A stretch of DNA of 61,588 nucleotides from the NCBI GenBank assembly GCA_028875655.1, contig JAPPCX010000062.1, forward strand, positions 1-61,588, written 5' to 3'. Below the pieces are notes generated by a model. That model searched no databases, had not been told where the DNA came from, and saw only the letters and a program-made list of their open reading frames with translations. Both the position numbers and the translations under genes were made by a program. Origin of the DNA: Chloroflexota bacterium (lineage in GTDB: Bacteria > Chloroflexota > Dehalococcoidia > Lucifugimonadales > UBA3495). Each line of letters opens with the position of its first letter. Within the stretch, counting starts at the first letter, position 1. Below, piece by piece: positions 50,644-59,255 of this stretch.

Positions 50644-51387
50644 TTACGGGCCAACTATCTCCACCGACTGTATGACCACCGGATTCACCGGCGTGGAACC
50701 CTCGCCGCCCGGCTGCGTCGGCGCGGTGGCAATCACGTCGATGGTTTCCAGTCCCGCCACCGCTTGCCCGAAGATGGTGTAGTTGGGCGGCAACGGGTAG
50801 TCGGCGTGCATGATGAAGAACTGGCTGCCGTTGGTGTTGGGCCCGGCGTTCGCCATCGCCAGCACGCCGCGCGTGTAGGGACGCTGCACCGGCTCATCGG
50901 CGAAGCGATAGCCGGGTCCGCCCCCGCCCGTGCCGGTGGGGTCGCCACCCTGGATCATGAACCCCTCAATCGTGCGGTGGAAGATCACGTTGTCGTAGAA
51001 CCCTTGCCGCGCAAGGAACACGAAGTTGTTCACCGTGTTCGGCGCTTCTCCGGCCAGGAGCTCCACCGTGATGCTTCCCGCCGAGGTGTTCAACACGGCA
51101 GTGTAGGACGATGCCGGGTCGATGGTCATCGGAGGCGGCGCCGACCATTGCTTGATGGACTGGCCCTGATTCACCACGACCTCCGGTGTGGACGCGCCCG
51201 ATTCTGAGGACGCTGAGCCGGTGTCGGCGATCTGGGTCGCCTGAGGCACCTGGGTTGCTAGGGCCGGCGCAGCCGTGGGTTCGGCCGGTTCGGGGGCGGT
51301 GGGATTGGGTACGAATCCGCATCCGGCCACGGCCAGCATGGCAAGGCCCGATACGATGCAAACGGCAAGTATTCTGCGTACAGTCAT
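50644..51387 (-). CDS. Cyclophilin-type peptidyl-prolyl isomerase lipoprotein
   Basis: A 247-residue protein. The signal peptide ends in lipobox LAVAGC (Cys near 23), followed by a Pro/Ala/Thr-rich linker to about 85. The cyclophilin domain follows: FHRTIEGFMIQGGDPTGTGGGGPGYRF (in part) with the catalytic Arg of FHR, and GVLAMANAGPNTNGSQFFI. It speeds proline isomerisation in proteins outside the membrane. ATG 51387 is chosen because the signal peptide begins there; the frame is open to 51471. Confidence 0.93.
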   Translation of the reverse strand: MTVRRILAVCIVSGLAMLAVAGCGFVPNPTAPEPAEPTAAPALATQVPQATQIADTGSASSESGASTPEVVVNQGQSIKQWSAPPPMTIDPASSYTAVLNTSAGSITVELLAGEAPNTVNNFVFLARQGFYDNVIFHRTIEGFMIQGGDPTGTGGGGPGYRFADEPVQRPYTRGVLAMANAGPNTNGSQFFIMHADYPLPPNYTIFGQAVAGLETIDVIATAPTQPGGEGSTPVNPVVIQSVEIVGP

Positions 51388-51404
51388 GTGATAAGGCTCT
51401 ATCG

Positions 51405-52091
51405 TCAGTAGGGGCGTGTGATCTTGGCGACTTCTTTCAAGGCTTCCAGGGTGAAGTTGGGCGACTGGCACAGGCTGATGGTCTTCTCCTCGTAGTCGGC
51501 AATGGTCGCCACCATGTCGGGGATTTGATCCGCCAGCTCAAAGGGGATGTTGGTCACTCCGTGCTTGTCGCCGTGCAGCAGGTCGCCCGTGGACACCGTC
51601 AGTCCGCCCACGTCGATGGGAATGCCCATGTCCACCATGTGGACGTAGGCATGGGACACCGACACTTCCTTGGCAAAGAACTGGAAGCCCAGCTCGCGCA
51701 CCTCGTCCAGGTCGCGCACGGTGCCGTCGGTGGCGACGGCCACGGCTCCCAGCGCCTTGTGGATGTTGGACTGCACCTCGCCCCAGTACGCGCCCAGCGG
51801 CGGGTTGTCGATGTCGTGCAGCACGATGAAGCGCGGTTCGGGAACCGATACGATCAGATCCCACCAGTCCTCGCGGGGAACGCTGCGCCCCTCGGGACGG
51901 TTAGCGGAGATCACGCCGGTAACGGCGTAGCCCACGATGGGCGGAAAGTCCTGGAACACCGTCTTGATCTCCGGCAGCATGAAGCCGGCGTTCTTGGGCC
52001 GGAAGTTGAACCCCTCAATAGCGTTGCAGATGCTGGGAGAGTCAATCTTGGCAAGGGCTTGCAGGGTGGCGTCGCTGACGGTCTGGTACAA
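51405..52091 (-). CDS. RraA-like / HMG-aldolase family protein
   Basis: A 228-residue protein of the RraA/dimethylmenaquinone methyltransferase-like fold, which also contains 4-hydroxy-4-methyl-2-oxoglutarate and oxaloacetate aldolases. The signatures are VAVATDGTVRDLDEVRELGFQFFAK (the GxxRD motif, in part) and GIPIDVGGLTVSTGDLLHGDKHGV. Aldolase members split ring-cleavage products of aromatic acids, which would fit the LigB-like dioxygenases 2 kb away; this link is inference. Confidence 0.85.
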   Translation of the reverse strand: MYQTVSDATLQALAKIDSPSICNAIEGFNFRPKNAGFMLPEIKTVFQDFPPIVGYAVTGVISANRPEGRSVPREDWWDLIVSVPEPRFIVLHDIDNPPLGAYWGEVQSNIHKALGAVAVATDGTVRDLDEVRELGFQFFAKEVSVSHAYVHMVDMGIPIDVGGLTVSTGDLLHGDKHGVTNIPFELADQIPDMVATIADYEEKTISLCQSPNFTLEALKEVAKITRPY

Positions 52092-52190
52092 AGCCGGGCC
52101 TCCTGAGATTTGCTAACAGTGTACACGCCGGCAATGCACCGGCGCGGTGGAAAGCATACCACAAAACGGCGGGATGGTTTGATTGGCAGG

Positions 52191-52697
52191 TCAATCAGTT
52201 AGGCTATCGGCTAGCCGAGTGCCACATTCCACCAAACGGATATTTTGTCTGTCCCCTCGGAAATTCACCCGGTTGCTGGGTTTCCTCAATTCGTCAGAGA
52301 CACCGCGCCCGACCAACCTGGGACGGCAACCGCCTACAGGACGAAACCTGTAATGAATGTCTTCCGGGAGCAACTCGTTCGCAACAAGTATCCCGCCACC
52401 AATCTGCGCCACGAAGTCGTCAACGTCCTTACGGCCAGTGGTCAATTCGACCGGAACGACCCAAGGTCCTCCGCCAGCATCGTCGCCCCCAACAAACAAA
52501 TAATCGCAACGCCGTTGGTCATCGGGAAGACGCCATTGGCCACCCTTAACTTGAAAATTGGGCACATCCAGGTGAATCAGTACGTAGGGTGTTGGCGCAT
52601 TTGACAGACGCAAGTTGCAACCTCTATCGCTGCAACTATCTGCTTGGAATTGTCGTTCGGTTTGCGCTCTAACCGCATCGACCGCGGTCGCCGGCAT
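52191..52697 (-). CDS. Putative PD-(D/E)XK-like effector coupled to the ATPase
   Basis: A 168-residue protein. CDYLFVGG (D65) followed by VVPVELTTGR (E84-x-T86) has the spacing of a PD-(D/E)XK nuclease core with Lys replaced by Thr, and K90 nearby could substitute. The segments before (Cys-rich, CSDRGC) and after are of unknown fold. Its ATG shares a base with the ATPase stop (TAATG), so translation is coupled. Two-gene ATPase + nuclease units are a common design of phage defence systems. Assigning nuclease activity is inference. Confidence 0.6.
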   Translation of the reverse strand: MPATAVDAVRAQTERQFQADSCSDRGCNLRLSNAPTPYVLIHLDVPNFQVKGGQWRLPDDQRRCDYLFVGGDDAGGGPWVVPVELTTGRKDVDDFVAQIGGGILVANELLPEDIHYRFRPVGGCRPRLVGRGVSDELRKPSNRVNFRGDRQNIRLVECGTRLADSLTD

Positions 52698-54250
52698 TAA
52701 TCCTCCTTCAATCTTTCGATCCGGTTAGCGATTCTGGCAAAGCGGTTATAAAGCTCCACTGTGACTAGGCCGGCATCAGATGGGAATTTGCCCGCCTCTT
52801 CGTCGAAGCGCAACTCCTCCACCACCGACCCATCCTCGGTAGGTTGAAATGACCAGACGCCCAACTCTTCGGGGCTGAGAGCCAGGTCGGCCCCTTCAAA
52901 TCCCTCCCGACGCTCAACGGGCAGTTCCGACATCAGCACCAGGTTAGCCAACTCCTCTAGCACCCACTCGCTGTGCGTGGTGATGATGATGCGTATCCCA
53001 GCCTTCACCGCCGCCGCCAGCAGGCGAGTGAACTCAACCTGCATCGCCGGATGCAAGTGAGATTCCGGTTCCTCAATGATAAGCGTATCCCCGGGCTGGA
53101 CCACGTGGCGCAGATACAGCACTACCGGTGCGAGTTCCGACACCATTGACGAAGTGTTCGCCAGTGGTAGGTCTCGCTCCCACCCGTAGGGCCGGTACAG
53201 AAATTCCGGATAGCCAACCGGGTTGCTCGCAATGCGAATTTCGCCGCCCACTACGTTCCGCTCCAGATCCAGCGCAAGCGGATATTCCGACGCTTCTCTC
53301 TGGTTTCGCTGATTGCCTAAACCGACGATTCGCTCCAGAAAGTCCCCTAGGAGACCGGAGAATGTCGGCGCTATCGTGGGCTGTGATGCGCCCGCTATTA
53401 AAGACTGCACTATCGTCTGATGAGTGTGCATCAAATTGGCGCGGCTGGTGAGCAGGTAATGGGCCGGCTGGCTTAATGGCCCGACGCTGTCGGAAACAAA
53501 AACATTAGAGTACGCAGCTAGAAGTTGAGCCGCTACTGCTTCTTTCTCTTCATCGCTCGACGATTCCATGCCGTGCAGAATTGTCCAGGGAGTTGCAAAA
53601 TGAGGCGGGAACCACTGACTATTTTGTAGCGGTAGAACATCCTCAACCATGGCGTTTATTTTGACTCCCTCGTGTATCGCTACCTTGCACTCGTATGACG
53701 GTCGATGCCTCTCACCATTCCTTACTGAGCCCCGCACAGCGAAGCCTGCTTTGCTTCCGTTGCCATTGCGAATCAAGTTATCGAGGCAGACCATGCCGAA
53801 GCATCTGACCAGTTGGTCAGACAAAGGTGCGCTCCAATGGTCAGCGTCCGTGACAGCCGCGCGCACCAAGGTTAGCACAGGCGTCGGAAGTTCCTTGGCG
53901 CTGAATTCTTGGTATTCGGAACCACCTTCTCCCCAAGCATGGTAGCCTTCGGCTGTCCACTCCAATATGCTCGCAACACTATCACTCGACAGACCAGTAC
54001 GTTGTGCTGATTGTTTCAGGTATTGGGCAGGGAACGCGCCGCCGGGCAAGATCGTGTTTTTGTCGCGTCCGTAGTAGAAGCCAAAAAACCGATGCAGCGC
54101 GTATATCAGCGTCGCCAGATACGACTTGCCCGTATTGCTCGGCCCCACGAACACGGTGAACGGGCGCAACTCAACCCTGCCCTCGGCAATGGGCCCGAAA
54201 TTGCGGACTGATAGTTCCAGGGGTTTCTCGCCGTTTGTCGCAGCCATCAT
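52697..54250 (-). CDS. AAA/ABC-type ATPase (AAA_15/OLD-like), probable defence ATPase
   Basis: A 517-residue ATPase from ATG 54250 (GAGGAG upstream). Walker A is GPSNTGKS (36-43); the late Walker B is TLIIEEPESHLHPAMQ, typical of SMC/Rad50-like AAA_15 and OLD proteins; ITTHSEWVLEELANLV follows with the switch His. There is no TOPRIM domain, so it is not a full OLD nuclease. The large middle part is lower in GC than the neighbourhood and lacks recognisable domains. It is the first gene of a two-gene minus-strand unit with the putative nuclease. Confidence 0.85.
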   Translation of the reverse strand: MMAATNGEKPLELSVRNFGPIAEGRVELRPFTVFVGPSNTGKSYLATLIYALHRFFGFYYGRDKNTILPGGAFPAQYLKQSAQRTGLSSDSVASILEWTAEGYHAWGEGGSEYQEFSAKELPTPVLTLVRAAVTDADHWSAPLSDQLVRCFGMVCLDNLIRNGNGSKAGFAVRGSVRNGERHRPSYECKVAIHEGVKINAMVEDVLPLQNSQWFPPHFATPWTILHGMESSSDEEKEAVAAQLLAAYSNVFVSDSVGPLSQPAHYLLTSRANLMHTHQTIVQSLIAGASQPTIAPTFSGLLGDFLERIVGLGNQRNQREASEYPLALDLERNVVGGEIRIASNPVGYPEFLYRPYGWERDLPLANTSSMVSELAPVVLYLRHVVQPGDTLIIEEPESHLHPAMQVEFTRLLAAAVKAGIRIIITTHSEWVLEELANLVLMSELPVERREGFEGADLALSPEELGVWSFQPTEDGSVVEELRFDEEAGKFPSDAGLVTVELYNRFARIANRIERLKED

Positions 54251-54464
54251 GGAACGCTCCTCAACGGGAGTCGCTTTCTCATTGTTCCTTGCAATTCTAG
54301 CAGACACCATCCACATCATCCTGTTTATCCTGTGCATCCATGTAAAACCCAACTCGGCGCCTGTGAGCAAGCCCCCCGGTTGACACCGCCCCATTACCCA
54401 CGCAAAATGACGCCATCACGCACCGCCCGCGCCACACTTATACCTAATATCGGAAGGTGACGAA

Positions 54465-55511
54465 ATGGCAGAAATCCTGGGCCTTGGCCTTACGCACTAC
54501 CCGCCCCTGATCGGGCCGGACGAGGACAAAAACATCCCCCTCAAGCGCACGTTGAACAGCAACAAAAACGTGCCCGAGGAGATGAAGAACCCCAGCGCAT
54601 GGCCCGAACCCATGCGCATCGAATACGGCGAGGACGAAGGCTACGCGTCGTCGCTGGAGCACCGCGCCCGCCTGGTCGCCGGCTTCCGTCGCATCCGCGA
54701 GGAACTGGACGCCTTCAACCCCGACTTTGTCGTCATCTGGGGCGACGACCAGTACGAGAACTTCCGCGAGGACATCATCCCTCCCTTCTGCGTGCTGGCC
54801 TACGACGACTTCGAGTGCCAGCCCTTCGGCGTAGAGGGACACGCCGGCCGGCGCAACGTCTGGAACGAACCGGCAGGAACCACGTTCACGTACAAGGGCA
54901 ACAAGAAGGCCGCTACCGAGCTGGTTTCCGGCTTGATCGACCACGGCGTGGACATGGCCTACGCCTACCAGCCGCTCCACCAGCCGGGTCTCGGCCACGC
55001 CATCCTGAACACCCTGCTCTACCTGGACTATGACCGCAAGGGCTTCGACTATCCCGTGGTGCCCATGCTGGTCAACTGCTACGGCAGCCGAGTCATCCGC
55101 AACCGGGGCGGCGCAATCGAGTACCTGCCGGACCCGGACCCGCCCGGCCCGTCGCCCAAGCGCTGCATGCAAGTCGGCGCGGCCACGGCCAAGACGCTGA
55201 TGGACTCGCCGTACCGCGTCGCGTTGATTGCGTCGTCCTCATGGTCCCACGCCTTCCTGGTGGAGAAGAACCACTGGCTGTGGCCCGACGTCGAGTCCGA
55301 CCGCGCCCGCTTCGAGGAGCTCAAGGTCGGCGACTACCAGGCTTGGAGCCGCATCTCCACCGATCAAGTGGAGGACGCCGGCCAGCAGGAAATGCTCAAC
55401 TGGATGTGCCTCGCCGGCGCCATGGACACCCTGGACTACAAGCCGGAGATCCTGGACTACGTGGAAACCTACGTATTCAACTCCAACAAGTGCCTGGCTG
55501 TCTTCAAGTAG
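54465..55511 (+). CDS. LigB-type extradiol dioxygenase-like protein, copy 1
   Basis: A 348-residue protein of the class III extradiol dioxygenase (LigB/MEMO) superfamily. His11 in GLGLTHYP is the first metal ligand; WGDDQYENFRED and SSSWSHAFL (catalytic or metal His) are further conserved points. These iron enzymes cleave catechol- or gallate-type rings. AAGGTGA precedes the ATG. It is closely similar along its whole length to 55651-56697, a tandem duplication. Confidence 0.85.
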   Translation: MAEILGLGLTHYPPLIGPDEDKNIPLKRTLNSNKNVPEEMKNPSAWPEPMRIEYGEDEGYASSLEHRARLVAGFRRIREELDAFNPDFVVIWGDDQYENFREDIIPPFCVLAYDDFECQPFGVEGHAGRRNVWNEPAGTTFTYKGNKKAATELVSGLIDHGVDMAYAYQPLHQPGLGHAILNTLLYLDYDRKGFDYPVVPMLVNCYGSRVIRNRGGAIEYLPDPDPPGPSPKRCMQVGAATAKTLMDSPYRVALIASSSWSHAFLVEKNHWLWPDVESDRARFEELKVGDYQAWSRISTDQVEDAGQQEMLNWMCLAGAMDTLDYKPEILDYVETYVFNSNKCLAVFK

Positions 55512-55621
55512 GGGCAACCCTTGTGGTTGCCCGCGTACTGGAAACCCTTGTGGTTGCCCGCGTAGGGACGGGTTTCAAACCCGCCCGCCCCCTTGGATTC
55601 CGGCGAAAGCCGGAATGACGG
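55510..55621. repeat. Cluster of intergenic repeats between the dioxygenase copies
   Basis: It holds GGGCAACC-CTTGT-GGTTGCCC (55512-55532), a direct second copy of CCCTTGTGGTTGCCCGCGTA (55545-55565 region), CGGGTTT-C-AAACCCG (55569-55583) and a short palindrome GGATTCCGGC-GAAA-GCCGGAATGACGG (55595-55621) of the dispersed family. These look like mobile intergenic sequences accumulated after the duplication. Confidence 0.75.
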
Positions 55622-55650
55622 TTGTATTGATATAGATAAGGAGGCCCACC

Positions 55651-56697
55651 ATGGCAGAAATACTTGGCTTGGGACTGACCCACTCCCCCTCGTTCATCCG
55701 ACCCGACGAGGACGGCGAATCATCGCTCAAGCGCACCCTGCGCACCAACGACAACGTGCCGGCAGAAATGAAGAACCCGTCCAACTGGCCCGAGCCCATG
55801 CGCGTCGAGTACGGCGAGGACGAGGGCTACGCCTCCGCCGTGCACCTGCGCGAGCGCATGGTCGCTGGCTTTCGCAAGCTGCGCAGGGAACTGGACGAGT
55901 TCAACCCCGACTTCGTGGTCATCTGGGGCGACGACCAGTACGAGAACTTCCGCGAGGACATCATCCCGCCCTTCTGCGTGCTGGCCTACGACGAGTTCGA
56001 GTGCAAACCCTTCGGCGAAGAGGGCCACGCCACCCGGCGCAACGTCTGGGACGAGCCGGCGGGCACCACCTTCAAGTACCAGGGACACAAGGACGGTGCG
56101 CGCTCCCTGGTGTCCGGCCTGATCGACCGCGGCGTGGACATGGCCTACGCCTACCAGCCGCTCCACGAGCCGGGCTTGGGCCACGCCATCCTCAACACCA
56201 TCCTCTACCTGGACTACGACCGCCAGGGCTTCGACTACCCCGTCGTCCCCATGCTGGTGAACTGCTACGGCAGCCGCGTCATCCGCAACCGGGGCGGCAG
56301 CGTCGAGCACTCGCCCGACCCGGACCCGCCCGGCCCGTCGCCCAAGCGCTGCATGGAGATCGGCGCGGCGGCGGCGCAGGCCATCAAGGAATCTCCGTAC
56401 CGGGTGGCGCTGATCGCGTCGTCCTCATGGTCCCACGCATTCCTGACCGAAAAGCACCACTGGCTCTACCCCGACATCGAGTCCGACCGCGCGCGGTTCG
56501 CCGAGATGAAGGACGGTGACTACCAGGCCTGGGCGCGCATTTCCACCGAGCAGATTGAGGACGCCGGCCAGCAGGAACTCCTCAACTGGGCCTGCCTCGT
56601 TGGCGCCGTTGACGAGTTGGGCTACAAAGCCGACATCGTGGACTGGTACGAAACCTACATCTTCAACTCCACCAAGTGCTTGGCGGTGTTCAAGTAG
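55651..56697 (+). CDS. LigB-type extradiol dioxygenase-like protein, copy 2
   Basis: A 348-residue paralogue with the same landmarks as copy 1: His11 in GLGLTHSP, WGDDQYENFRED, SSSWSHAFLTEKHHW. Differences cluster near residue 12 (SPSFIRPDEDGESS against YPPLIGPDEDKNIP) and the C-terminal half, so the two copies may act on different substrates. AAGGAGG precedes the ATG. They may form a hetero-oligomer, as some LigAB enzymes do, or handle related ring compounds. Confidence 0.85.
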   Translation: MAEILGLGLTHSPSFIRPDEDGESSLKRTLRTNDNVPAEMKNPSNWPEPMRVEYGEDEGYASAVHLRERMVAGFRKLRRELDEFNPDFVVIWGDDQYENFREDIIPPFCVLAYDEFECKPFGEEGHATRRNVWDEPAGTTFKYQGHKDGARSLVSGLIDRGVDMAYAYQPLHEPGLGHAILNTILYLDYDRQGFDYPVVPMLVNCYGSRVIRNRGGSVEHSPDPDPPGPSPKRCMEIGAAAAQAIKESPYRVALIASSSWSHAFLTEKHHWLYPDIESDRARFAEMKDGDYQAWARISTEQIEDAGQQELLNWACLVGAVDELGYKADIVDWYETYIFNSTKCLAVFK

Positions 56698-56737
56698 CCG
56701 AGAGGGGTTCCGTTGGCTTGTGCGCGATGAGCATAAC

Positions 56738-56944
56738 ATGGTCTGTGTGGACTGCGGCCAGCCCGCGTCGCGGCGGTCGGGCATCTTCAACAAGGTTTAT
56801 CGGTGCCAAGATTGCCATGCGAAATTAGAAAAGAAGGGATGGCTGTTTGCCCTCGTGGGTTGCGGAGGTGCCTTGGCAATTATCGCTTTGCTGACACTGG
56901 CCTCATGCGGGACAGCCGTGGCGCTGGTGGCGGCGGTGCGGTAG
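56738..56944 (+). CDS. Small zinc-finger membrane protein
   Basis: A 68-residue protein: CVDC and CQDC pairs (residues 3-28) forming a zinc ribbon, then a membrane helix (LFALVGCGGALAIIALLTLA) and a short tail. It begins 40 bases after the dioxygenase. No family is recognised. No strong ribosome binding site is visible (GATGAGC only). Confidence 0.5.
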   Translation: MVCVDCGQPASRRSGIFNKVYRCQDCHAKLEKKGWLFALVGCGGALAIIALLTLASCGTAVALVAAVR

Positions 56945-56989
56945 AGAAACTTCACATCGGGACCGTAAATGAAGGAGTAGGAGTCCCCA

Positions 56990-57226
56990 ATGGATGATTA
57001 CCAGTTGACGCAAACCCTCCGGTCCGTTGGCATGGAAGTATTTGAGACCTTCTATGACCACTTCGCCGATGGGCGGTTGACCAACCAGCAGGTTGTCGCA
57101 TTTCTGATCGAGCGGCGCGGTTATGCTGAACCAGCGACTCAAAGCCGTGTCGCCAGTGCCCGCACGATAATCAGAGCAGGCCGGGGGCCTGACGCCTTGA
57201 GCCTGTGCGCCAGAAGAACCAGATAA
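56990..57226 (+). CDS. Small helical protein of unknown function
   Basis: A 78-residue protein: two or three helices (LTQTLRSVGMEVFETFYDHF, NQQVVAFLIERRGY) and a basic C-terminus (IRAGRGPDALSLCARRTR). GGAGTAGGAG precedes the ATG, giving good translation evidence. The pattern resembles a small DNA-binding or regulatory protein but nothing specific. Confidence 0.55.
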   Translation: MDDYQLTQTLRSVGMEVFETFYDHFADGRLTNQQVVAFLIERRGYAEPATQSRVASARTIIRAGRGPDALSLCARRTR

Positions 57227-57306
57227 ACCCCGCCGGTACTGTGGCCACTGGCGGGGTCAACACACAAGTAAACGGAATCCAACAGGGCTCTAATCCGAAA
57301 CTGCGC

Positions 57307-57330
57307 AGGGGCGAATAGATATTCGCCCCT
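57307..57330. terminator. Inverted repeat AGGGGCGAAT/ATTCGCCCCT
   Basis: A perfect 10-bp stem with a 4-base loop (AGAT) between convergent genes (ends at 57226 and 57357). The string is of a type dispersed in this genome (imperfect copy at 21287). It may stop transcription from both sides. Confidence 0.55.
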
Positions 57331-57356
57331 ACATCGTTAACCAACCCGATGACGGG

Positions 57357-58505
57357 TCACCCTCGGAACGGCCTGAAAAACTCCCGTACCTCGTGGGCCA
57401 GCAGCTCTGGCTCCTCCAGCGCGGCGAAGTGCCCGCCCCGGGGCATCTGCACCCACCGGCGCACGTCCCAGGATCGTTCCGCCCATTCGCGGGGCGGCTT
57501 GGCGATCTCCTGGGGGAACATGGCCATGCCCGCCGGCGTCGGCACCTTTTCGCCCTCCGTCATCTCCCACACGGAGCTCTGGTTCTCCTTGTACATCCGC
57601 ACCGACGACCCGATGGTCTGCGTCACCCAGTAGATGGTCACCGTAGTCAGCAGTTCGTCCTTGGTGTACGTGCTTTCCACGTCGCCGTTACAATCGCTCC
57701 ACGTCCGGTACTTCTCCACGATCCACGCGGCCAGGCCGGCCGGCGAGTCGTTGAGGCCATAGGATAGCGTCTGCGGCTTGGTCCCCTGGATGTGGCTGTA
57801 CCCGCCCTCCGACTGCTGCCAGCGTTCCCGCTGGTCCGAGTGCGCCTGCTCCGCCTCGGTCAGCGGACGCGAACCCGGCCCCAGGTACGGCGTCGGCCGC
57901 GTGATCGAAGTCAGATGCACCCCGATCATCTTGTCCGAGTGCGCGTAGCCCAGACGCGACGTGACGCCCGCGCCGATGTCGCCGCCCTGCGCCGCAAACT
58001 TGGGATAGCCCAGGTTCTCAGTCATCAGCTTGGCCCACAGGTCGGCTACCTTCTGCACCTGCATCCCCGGTTCCTGCGACGCCTGCGAGAACCCGAACCC
58101 CGGCAGCGACGGCGCAACCACGTCAAACGAGTCCCCCGGATCCCCACCGTGTCCGCCCGGGTCGGCCAGCAGCGGGATGATCTTGGTCATCTCGAAAAAC
58201 GTGCTGGGCCAGCCGTGGGTGATCACCAGCGGCATCGGGTTCGGCCCCGTCCCATCCTCCTTGATGAAGTGGATGCTCAGCCCATCGACCTCCGACTTGT
58301 AATGATGGAAGGCGTTCAGCTTCCGCTCCTGCGCCCGCCAGTCGAAACCAGTCCGCCAGTATTCGCACAGCTCCTTGATGTAATCCAGGTTGGAACCGTA
58401 CTCCCAGCCCACGCCGGGCATTTCGTCGGGCCACCGGGTCAGGCTGAGACGCTGGCGCAAATCGTACAGAACCTCGTCGCTGATTGCTATCTCAAAGGGT
58501 TCCAT
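57357..58505 (-). CDS. Epoxide hydrolase (EHN type)
   Basis: A 382-residue alpha/beta-hydrolase with the N-terminal EHN lid (residues 1-100, EVLYDLRQRLSLTRWPDE, in part). HGWP is the oxyanion-hole motif, Asp in AQGGDIGAGV is the nucleophile, and the late GGHFAALEEPELLA carries the base His. It opens epoxides to diols, as the microsomal-type enzymes do. ATG 58505 starts the EHN domain; upstream in-frame codons lie in the divergent promoter region. Confidence 0.93.
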   Translation of the reverse strand: MEPFEIAISDEVLYDLRQRLSLTRWPDEMPGVGWEYGSNLDYIKELCEYWRTGFDWRAQERKLNAFHHYKSEVDGLSIHFIKEDGTGPNPMPLVITHGWPSTFFEMTKIIPLLADPGGHGGDPGDSFDVVAPSLPGFGFSQASQEPGMQVQKVADLWAKLMTENLGYPKFAAQGGDIGAGVTSRLGYAHSDKMIGVHLTSITRPTPYLGPGSRPLTEAEQAHSDQRERWQQSEGGYSHIQGTKPQTLSYGLNDSPAGLAAWIVEKYRTWSDCNGDVESTYTKDELLTTVTIYWVTQTIGSSVRMYKENQSSVWEMTEGEKVPTPAGMAMFPQEIAKPPREWAERSWDVRRWVQMPRGGHFAALEEPELLAHEVREFFRPFRG

Positions 58506-58610
58506 GGGACTTCTCCGGTTTGGTGGTGATTGCCGGTCACCGGTCATTGGATTAGCGTTGTGAGCGCGATTATAGCCGAAAATGGTGGCGCATGAGGGAA
58601 CGGCAAGCGG

Positions 58611-58640
58611 TTGACACGACCCCTTATTCCCCATCACAAT
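58611..58640 (+). promoter_or_regulatory. Promoter of the cupin-LLM-hydrolase operon
   Basis: Perfect TTGACA (58611-58616) and CACAAT (58635-58640) with an 18-base spacer, about 40 bases before the cupin start. Confidence 0.55.
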
Positions 58641-58678
58641 AAACAAAATCGGAAATTGACTTATTTGGAGGGTTCAAC

Positions 58679-59251
58679 ATGACCACAACCACAGCCTACA
58701 CCGTTGATGCATTCATCGACGACGTGCGCGACATCTTCGACGCCACGGAGGATCCGCTGGCCCAGGCCTCCGGCGTCGCCGAGCGCATGGAGCTCCTGCT
58801 GAAGACCCCCGGTTGGCTGGAGGAGCGCCTCGAACTCCCCGACGAGGGCGGCTACGGACGCTATGACCTCCACCTGGATGAGGACTACGGCCATCCCGGC
58901 GGCGGCTTCTGGCTGATGGCTTCGGTGCAGCGGCCAGACCAGGACAACCTGCCCCACGACCACGGCAACGCCTGGGTGGTGTACGGCGTGTATGACGGCG
59001 CCATCAAGCAGACCAAGTGGCGCTGGTTCTACCCCGGAGAGGGCGTGGATTCCATTACGCTCCAGGAGACCGGGGACTTCACCCAGAAGGACGGCAAGGT
59101 GGCATTCTTCCTGCCGGGCGAGATCCACAACACCCTGAACGTCACCGGCGACCGCGCCGTGGTGGTGCGCCTGGAATCCCAGAAGCTCGACCGCATCACC
59201 CGCTACCAGTACAACCCCGAAGAGGGCACCATGGTGGTAATGGACCGCTAG
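58679..59251 (+). CDS. Cupin-fold protein (cysteine-dioxygenase-like)
   Basis: A 190-residue protein. The central barrel has a metal-site pattern, PHDHGNAWVVYGVYDG (two His) and GEIHNTLN (third His), like cysteine dioxygenase-type cupins or related small-molecule dioxygenases. The N-terminal about 55 residues are helical. It starts an operon: the LLM oxidoreductase begins four bases after its stop. Its substrate is unknown; thiol and quinone-related compounds are possible. Confidence 0.75.
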   Translation: MTTTTAYTVDAFIDDVRDIFDATEDPLAQASGVAERMELLLKTPGWLEERLELPDEGGYGRYDLHLDEDYGHPGGGFWLMASVQRPDQDNLPHDHGNAWVVYGVYDGAIKQTKWRWFYPGEGVDSITLQETGDFTQKDGKVAFFLPGEIHNTLNVTGDRAVVVRLESQKLDRITRYQYNPEEGTMVVMDR

Positions 59252-59255
59252 GCGT

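Noticed and set aside
54299-54345. String CATCATCCTGTTTATCCTGTGCATCC as a regulatory site
   Set aside because: It resembles a widely dispersed low-information repeat and has no clear symmetry or link to either divergent gene.
55512-55590. Possible short CRISPR-like repeat array
   Set aside because: Only two direct copies, no equal spacers, and no cas genes; it is a cluster of intergenic palindromes.
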